The notes beneath the pieces were generated by a model. That model did no database searches. It was not told where the DNA came from and saw only the letters and a program-made list of their open reading frames with translations. DNA of 64,000 nt from Mycobacterium yunnanensis. Its GTDB lineage: Bacteria; Actinomycetota; Actinomycetes; Mycobacteriales; Mycobacteriaceae. Positions 62,699-64,000 of this stretch are shown piece after piece. The stretch lies in the NCBI RefSeq assembly GCF_025823185.1, contig NZ_JACKVK010000005.1, positions 62,001 through 126,000 on the forward strand. Direction: 5' to 3'. Numbering within the stretch: position 1 is the stretch's first letter; every line of letters begins with the position of its first letter. Made by a program: the position numbers and the translations under genes.

Positions 62699-64000
62699 CT
62701 ACGCCACCACGGATGCCGGCGCCGCGCCGACGGCCACCGCGTCGGTGATGGTCGGCAGCGACACCTGCAGGCCGGAGACGGTCAGCGCGCCGAAGGCACC
62801 GAAGTTCTCGTAATTGGCGGTCGAGGCGACCAGTTGCAGTGTGAGCGTCTGACCCGGCTTCAGCGTCTGCGCCACCTGCTCCATCGAGATGCTCAGGGTG
62901 TGCGTCTGGCCGTCGAGCGTGACGGGAATGGGCGTCGCCTGATTGCCCAGCACGTTGCCGGTCGAGTCGTCGACGAGCTGAGCGAAGACGTGGCGACTGG
63001 TCCCGGTACCCGAGTAGGTCAGCGTCAGTGTGGGCGCACCCACCACGTACGTCGTCGTGGCGACCGTCGGAATGTGCACGTTGACGGCGTTCAGCGCGGC
63101 GGTCGCGCCGATCGGCAGGACGCCGAACAATGGCCCGGACCCGAAGAGCAGGGGGACGAGCGGCAGTACGCCGGATTGGCCGCTGGAGGCGACGATCGGC
63201 GCACCGGCAGCCGACGGATACGTGTTCGAGGTGTAGTACTGCCCGTGTTGGTCGACCCATTCGAACGCCGGCCCGGTCGAGACGTTCTGGCCCTTGACGT
63301 AACGCGCCAACCAGTTCAGCGTCGCGTCGGTGACGACCTGCCCGTCGGTGGGATCGAAGAGGTTGTTCGTGCAGAGTCCGTGACCGCCGCAGAAGTAGAG
63401 CACCTTGACGGGGACGTTCGGGGCCAAGGCGGCCACGTTGTCCTGCGCCTCCTGCAGGGGGAACAGGGTGTCGACGGTGCCCTGGATGATGAGAGCCGGG
63501 GCGGTGACGCTGCCGAGAAGGGCGGCGGGTCCGCGGTCTGCGAGGAGCGCCTGCTGTTCCTCGGTGATCGACCCGGTCAACAAGCCCCTGATGGCCGCGG
63601 GATAGATCTCGGGGTTGGGGCGGGCGCCGGTGAGCAGGAGGGCGGCGGTCAGCAGACTGCCCCAACCGCTCTTGAAGGCGTCGCTCTTGTACAACGACGT
63701 GTTGAGGGTGTTCCAGGAGATGCTGGGCACGATGGCGTCGACCCGATGATCGGTGGCCGCGGTGGTCCACTGGATGCCGCCGCCGTAGGACGCACCGACC
63801 ATGCCGATCCGGGGATCACCGGGTGAATCGAGTTGTGCCTCAGGCTGAGTCGCCAGCCAACTGATGATCGCCGAGACGTCCTTTGCCTCGTAGTCCGCGG
63901 AGTCCAACTCGAGCTGGCCGCCCGAGCGATACTCGCCGCGTGGGTCCCAGGTGACCACGTTGTACCCGGCGTGGCGCAGCGTGCCGACCCCGACCGCGCC
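62699..64000 (-). CDS. S15/CocE-type alpha/beta hydrolase (N-terminus beyond the window)
   Basis: A truncated secreted-type hydrolase, 433 codons visible. The frame runs unbroken off the window end; before the first methionine-type codon it reads VGTLRHAGYNVVTWDPRG, which is the normal core of the family. The nucleophile is in GMVGASYGGG, with an Asp in QGTVDTLFP and a His in GGHGLC. The C-terminal 170 residues are a beta-rich domain (X-Pro dipeptidyl-peptidase/CocE-type). It hydrolyses an ester or peptide bond; the substrate is unknown. Confidence 0.85.
   Translation of the reverse strand, partial: GAVGVGTLRHAGYNVVTWDPRGEYRSGGQLELDSADYEAKDVSAIISWLATQPEAQLDSPGDPRIGMVGASYGGGIQWTTAATDHRVDAIVPSISWNTLNTSLYKSDAFKSGWGSLLTAALLLTGARPNPEIYPAAIRGLLTGSITEEQQALLADRGPAALLGSVTAPALIIQGTVDTLFPLQEAQDNVAALAPNVPVKVLYFCGGHGLCTNNLFDPTDGQVVTDATLNWLARYVKGQNVSTGPAFEWVDQHGQYYTSNTYPSAAGAPIVASSGQSGVLPLVPLLFGSGPLFGVLPIGATAALNAVNVHIPTVATTTYVVGAPTLTLTYSGTGTSRHVFAQLVDDSTGNVLGNQATPIPVTLDGQTHTLSISMEQVAQTLKPGQTLTLQLVASTANYENFGAFGALTVSGLQVSLPTITDAVAVGAAPASVVA

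Noticed and set aside
1..64000. CRISPR arrays, rRNA or tRNA genes
   Set aside because: No regularly spaced repeats beyond the 25-bp triple, and no rRNA- or tRNA-like sequence was noticed on either strand by eye; a dedicated search was not possible.

Overview
The window is high-GC DNA from an actinobacterium, almost certainly a Mycobacterium/Mycolicibacterium relative of the environmental, metabolically broad type. The pointers are a fused HadA/HadB-like dehydratase, a CYP138-like P450 with a divergent TetR gene, a lactate 2-monooxygenase-like flavoenzyme, an Arr rifampicin ADP-ribosyltransferase, and a 13E12-type DUF222/HNH gene behind a mycobacterial-type SOS box. No rRNA, tRNA, CRISPR array, phage or transposase gene was seen. 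This is a catabolic and accessory part of a chromosome.

Region 1 (1-8260): two divergent sugar ABC importers. A YtfQRT-like set runs left and a ChvE/MmsA/MmsB-like set runs right. They share a 313-bp intergenic region with three near-identical LacI-type palindromes. A small gene follows, and a 25-bp triple tandem repeat separates it from a convergent GGDEF gene.

Region 2 (8252-18140): a diguanylate cyclase, then an acetoin-type operon alsD-alsS in which both genes look broken (an in-frame TAA in alsD, a frameshift in alsS). Small cupin, EVE-like and PNPOx-like genes follow, then a fused acyl dehydratase, a PASTA Ser/Thr kinase, an MBL hydrolase and a SnoaL-like gene that ends at a perfect 18-bp hairpin.

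Region 3 (18141-27463): a 2-hydroxy-acid/mandelate-like cluster: a benzoylformate decarboxylase-like ThDP enzyme, a GlcD-GlcE fusion, a quinone oxidoreductase, a lactate/mandelate oxidase and a tautomerase. A large LuxR-type (LAL) regulator is convergent with it. A 16-bp sequence upstream of this cluster is identical to one upstream of alsD, and a close relative lies upstream of the LuxR gene. This suggests one LuxR regulon over two ThDP-enzyme operons.

Region 4 (27464-38950): conserved unknowns, an SDR/SRPBCC/FAD-oxidoreductase group, a PPOX protein, a divergent tetR-cyp138-like pair with two strong palindromes, a PucR-type regulator, and an aromatic-type cluster (FAH hydrolase, VOC protein, FAD monooxygenase).

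Region 5 (39083-47877): a sarcosine/one-carbon cluster: sdaA, purU, two GntR/FCD regulators and soxBDAG. A TGATATATCA-type palindrome occurs upstream of sdaA, between the regulators and upstream of soxB. Sarcosine would be demethylated to glycine and C1-folate; serine would be deaminated to pyruvate and excess formyl-folate discharged by PurU.

Region 6 (47972-64000): a small barrel protein, the SOS-linked HNH gene, arr, a Rieske protein with an epimerase, PhoD phosphatase, MFS exporter with TetR, EamA transporter, thiolase with TetR, lycopene cyclase-like protein, a GlcD-type oxidase, a ThrE-type exporter and a truncated S15-type hydrolase at the window edge.
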